NCBI GenBank assembly: GCA_016285345.1
Contig: JAEEQN010000015.1
Location: 1 to 61,272 of the forward strand
Length of the DNA stretch: 61,272 bases
From: Victivallales bacterium
Lineage (GTDB): Bacteria > Verrucomicrobiota > Lentisphaeria > Victivallales > UBA1829
Direction: 5' to 3'
Shown here: positions 59,352 through 61,272 of the stretch, in pieces
How positions within the stretch are numbered: position 1 is the first letter of the stretch
Layout: each line of letters opens with the position of its first letter
The notes under the pieces: model-generated
Told to the model about the DNA's origin: nothing
What the model saw: only the letters and a program-made list of their open reading frames with translations
Database searches by the model: none
Translations under genes and position numbers: made by a program

Positions 59352-59476
59352 GGAGGCAGCCTCCACTGAAGTAGTGCCGGGCTTACGCTCCGGCACGATA
59401 AGGCAAATAGGGCTGATAAGACAAAATGAGGCGGACAGGGGAAATCCGCCCTATCCGCCTTAGAATCCCTATTTTG
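59352..59476. repeat. Cluster of nested palindromes (REP/MITE-like)
   Basis: Between two genes lie GGAGGC-A-GCCTCC (59352-59364), GTGCCGG/CCGGCAC (59374-59396), and AGGCGGA/TCCGCCT (59429-59460) nested inside CAAATAGGG/CCCTATTTTG (59404-59476). So many spaced stems in 125 bp look like a mobile repeat rather than one terminator, though they may also end the FG-GAP gene transcript. Confidence 0.5.
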
Positions 59477-59483
59477 TGCGGTC

Positions 59484-61118
59484 CTATGCGAGGACGTGAA
59501 TGATGCTCTGGTCGTTTATGCCGATTTCACTGTAGTTGACCCCGGCCGACCACCGGGATATGTCTCCGCCGGAGTAGGCGCCCATCATCTCGGTCGAGAT
59601 CTGGCGTACCAGCAGGTCGTCTTTGCCGTCGCCGTCGGAGTCGAATGCGCCAACAATCGCCCAGTCGGAACCGTCGATCTGGCCGAGCGATGTCCACGCG
59701 TCTGCGTTTCCGTCCGCGAGCAGGACCACGCAACCCAGTTCCTTATGGTACAGCACGACATCGTCCTTGCCGTCGCCCGCGAAATCGCCGACCGCGCCGA
59801 ATTCCCAGCCGGACCAGTTCAGGCTGCCCAGAGCTGTCAGCGTGCCGTCCAGCTCGACCGAGTAGAAGAGGCCGCCGTACAGCGACATCAGCACGGAATC
59901 CTTGCCGTCGCCGTCGAAGTCGCCGCATCCGAGCATCGTCCAGTTCGCGTCGAACCAGCCAGCGATCCCGGTCCAGTTGTCCGTGCCGTCCGTCCAGACG
60001 CCCAGCGCGCCGAGTTCCTGCGCGTGCCACACGACCGACGGCGCGTCCGAACCCGTCAGGTTTCCGGCCTTGTACTTCCAGTCGATGCCATTCGCGTTGA
60101 TCAGCGTGCCGATCTTGCGCCAGCCGTCCGCCTGATAACTGATTTCAATACTTTTCGTAATTCCCCCGGAATCCATGGTACTGATGGATTCCATCTGAAC
60201 ACCGCTTTCCGCGTTTCTCCAGAGCGTGGAAATCTGAATGTCGCTCTTCGGCAGGGCCAGGTGATCTCCCTGTGCCTGGAATTCCTTATATGCCGCGAAA
60301 GATTCGTCGTAGGACAGGTCGTCGATGGTCGGTTCCCGGTATTGGGATTTCGGAATCAACTGGAGGGCGCCGCCGGGTCGAGTCTGTCTATATGCGATGA
60401 TCTCGCACGAAAGGTCCAGCCAGTTTTCCCTGAGAAACGCGAGATTCTGTGAGATGGACGATTCCGGTATTTCCTCCTGAACCTTTGCTTTCGCACTATT
60501 ATACAGCGTACAGAACTGCCGGTACGTCATCTGGGAAATATCCAGGACAGCTTCGAACGGGGGAATGGAGACAAGGTCCTCAATCGGAACTATCAATTCC
60601 TCAGGTATCTTCAGGATAACATCTTCCTTAGAAATTATCAAATACTCTGGTGTCTTCAGCAAATCGGGATTGATTTTCAGGACGACTCTTTCCTCCCCGT
60701 TTAGCGATACCGTAATGATTCCATCATCCATCGGCGGGATGATCTCGGATTCAGGAATTGCTCCAATATAGTTTTTTGACCATGCCCCTCCATTCTGTTC
60801 GGTGTTGACAGTTCCGTTTTCCTCCGTGTCAGTGATACTCTCTTTCAACATTTCAACAATCTCTGATTGTTCGTCTTCGCCGAAAGAAGACAGGAGACCG
60901 CGCAGAATATCATTGTATTCTTTTGATCCGGGTTCAACACGCCTCATTCCGTTATTGTTCATTACTTCTTCCAAGTCCAGCGATACCGTAATGATTCCAT
61001 CATCCATCGGCGGGATGATCTCGGATTCAGGAATTGCTCCAATATAGTTTTTTGACCATGCCCCTCCAACCCCTTCGGTGTTGATAATTTTGTTTTTCTC
61101 TTCGATGGTTTCGCTCAT
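59484..61118 (-). CDS. FG-GAP/VCBS-repeat protein with duplicated N-terminal segment
   Basis: This 544-aa protein has no N-terminal signal peptide. Residues 18-47 and 110-139 are the same 30-residue segment (starts GGAWSKNYIGAIPESEI), identical even in DNA. A helical acidic middle (about 165-300) follows. The C-terminal half (about 300-530) has FG-GAP-like beta-propeller blades with calcium loops (GDFDGDGKDSVLM, GDFAGDGKDDVVLY, FDSDGDGKDDLLVR). Such proteins are usually outside the cell, so a non-Sec route (for example type I) is inferred. The N-terminal half is visibly more AT-rich than the rest. The ribosome-binding site is weak; the promoter is excellent. Function unknown. Confidence 0.8.
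   Translation of the reverse strand: MSETIEEKNKIINTEGVGGAWSKNYIGAIPESEIIPPMDDGIITVSLDLEEVMNNNGMRRVEPGSKEYNDILRGLLSSFGEDEQSEIVEMLKESITDTEENGTVNTEQNGGAWSKNYIGAIPESEIIPPMDDGIITVSLNGEERVVLKINPDLLKTPEYLIISKEDVILKIPEELIVPIEDLVSIPPFEAVLDISQMTYRQFCTLYNSAKAKVQEEIPESSISQNLAFLRENWLDLSCEIIAYRQTRPGGALQLIPKSQYREPTIDDLSYDESFAAYKEFQAQGDHLALPKSDIQISTLWRNAESGVQMESISTMDSGGITKSIEISYQADGWRKIGTLINANGIDWKYKAGNLTGSDAPSVVWHAQELGALGVWTDGTDNWTGIAGWFDANWTMLGCGDFDGDGKDSVLMSLYGGLFYSVELDGTLTALGSLNWSGWEFGAVGDFAGDGKDDVVLYHKELGCVVLLADGNADAWTSLGQIDGSDWAIVGAFDSDGDGKDDLLVRQISTEMMGAYSGGDISRWSAGVNYSEIGINDQSIIHVLA
60703..60792 (-). repeat. 90-bp perfect direct repeat, downstream copy
   Basis: Identical over 90 bases to 60979-61068 and in the same reading frame; encodes residues 110-139 of the FG-GAP protein. 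The copies start 276 bp (92 codons) apart. Confidence 0.95.
60979..61068 (-). repeat. 90-bp perfect direct repeat, upstream copy
   Basis: Encodes residues 18-47 of the FG-GAP protein. The absence of even silent differences from 60703-60792 points to recent duplication or gene conversion. Confidence 0.95.
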
Positions 61119-61198
61119 TTTCGGTCTCGCTTTCCCACCTCAAATCGAGGCGAATGAATAAGGTTGTGATACGGGATCTTTCTTATATTCCGATACCC

Positions 61199-61226
61199 AA
61201 TATAGCACGAAAAATCAGCATGTCAA
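61199..61226 (-). promoter_or_regulatory. Promoter of the FG-GAP protein gene
   Basis: Minus-strand TTGACA (61221-61226), 16-bp spacer ending CGTGC, TATATT (61199-61204): the strongest match to the local consensus, about 80 nt before the ATG. Confidence 0.75.
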
Positions 61227-61272
61227 GGACTTATGTCATTTTTTTTTTTTTTGAAAATTGGTTAAAATCTAA

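Overview
The window is a GC-rich, gene-dense chromosomal segment from a Gram-negative bacterium. An outer membrane is indicated by LpxA, by MlaEFD-type lipid transport and by several lipoproteins. Secreted polysaccharide-degrading enzymes (GH9, GH97), Gly/Arg- or Gln/Arg-rich exported proteins and FG-GAP proteins together suggest a PVC-superphylum anaerobe, perhaps Lentisphaerota (Victivallis-like). That placement is inference, because no rRNA gene is present. No tRNA, rRNA, CRISPR array, transposase or phage gene was recognised.

Layout. 0-5 kb: a cut-off exported protein; a YigZ-family gene coupled to a secreted metalloprotease; three overlapping paralogous membrane genes with a pseudopilin-like outer domain. 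5-18 kb: alanine dehydrogenase, a GH9 hydrolase, an FMN reductase, mlaEFD, a NYN nuclease fused to a cold-shock-like domain, TPM and LemA proteins, a lipoprotein esterase and a Na+/proline symporter. 18-22.4 kb: an XPB-like helicase overlapping its Bax1/DUF790-type nuclease, then tyrS. 22.5-31.4 kb: a B12/methionine block (BtuFCD-like importer, fused homocysteine methyltransferase/MTHFR, metH) and a lipoprotein.

31.6-41.1 kb: a surface-glycan-like locus on the + strand. It starts with three tandem paralogs of a Cys-rich, U32-like family, continues with one GT4 and two GT2 glycosyltransferases, and ends with a Stealth-type sugar-phosphate transferase and another GT2 behind a separate promoter. 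This is the best candidate for an undescribed system.

41.2-61.3 kb, all on the minus strand: a GH97 glucosidase, a TIGR04076 protein, a DegT aminotransferase, then lepB, lepA and a giant GH13-GH133 debranching enzyme packed end to end, a lipoprotein, lpxA, argS, a ManA homolog that has lost three of four zinc ligands, a fused activase/HgdB-like double-cubane-type protein, and an FG-GAP protein carrying a perfect 90-bp internal duplication.

Most transcription units begin with a recognisable housekeeping promoter of the form TTGnnn, 16-18 bp spacer, TATATT or TATGTT, often with TGC before the -10. This made many starts and unit boundaries easier to place. All functions are read from motifs and remembered family features, without database searches.
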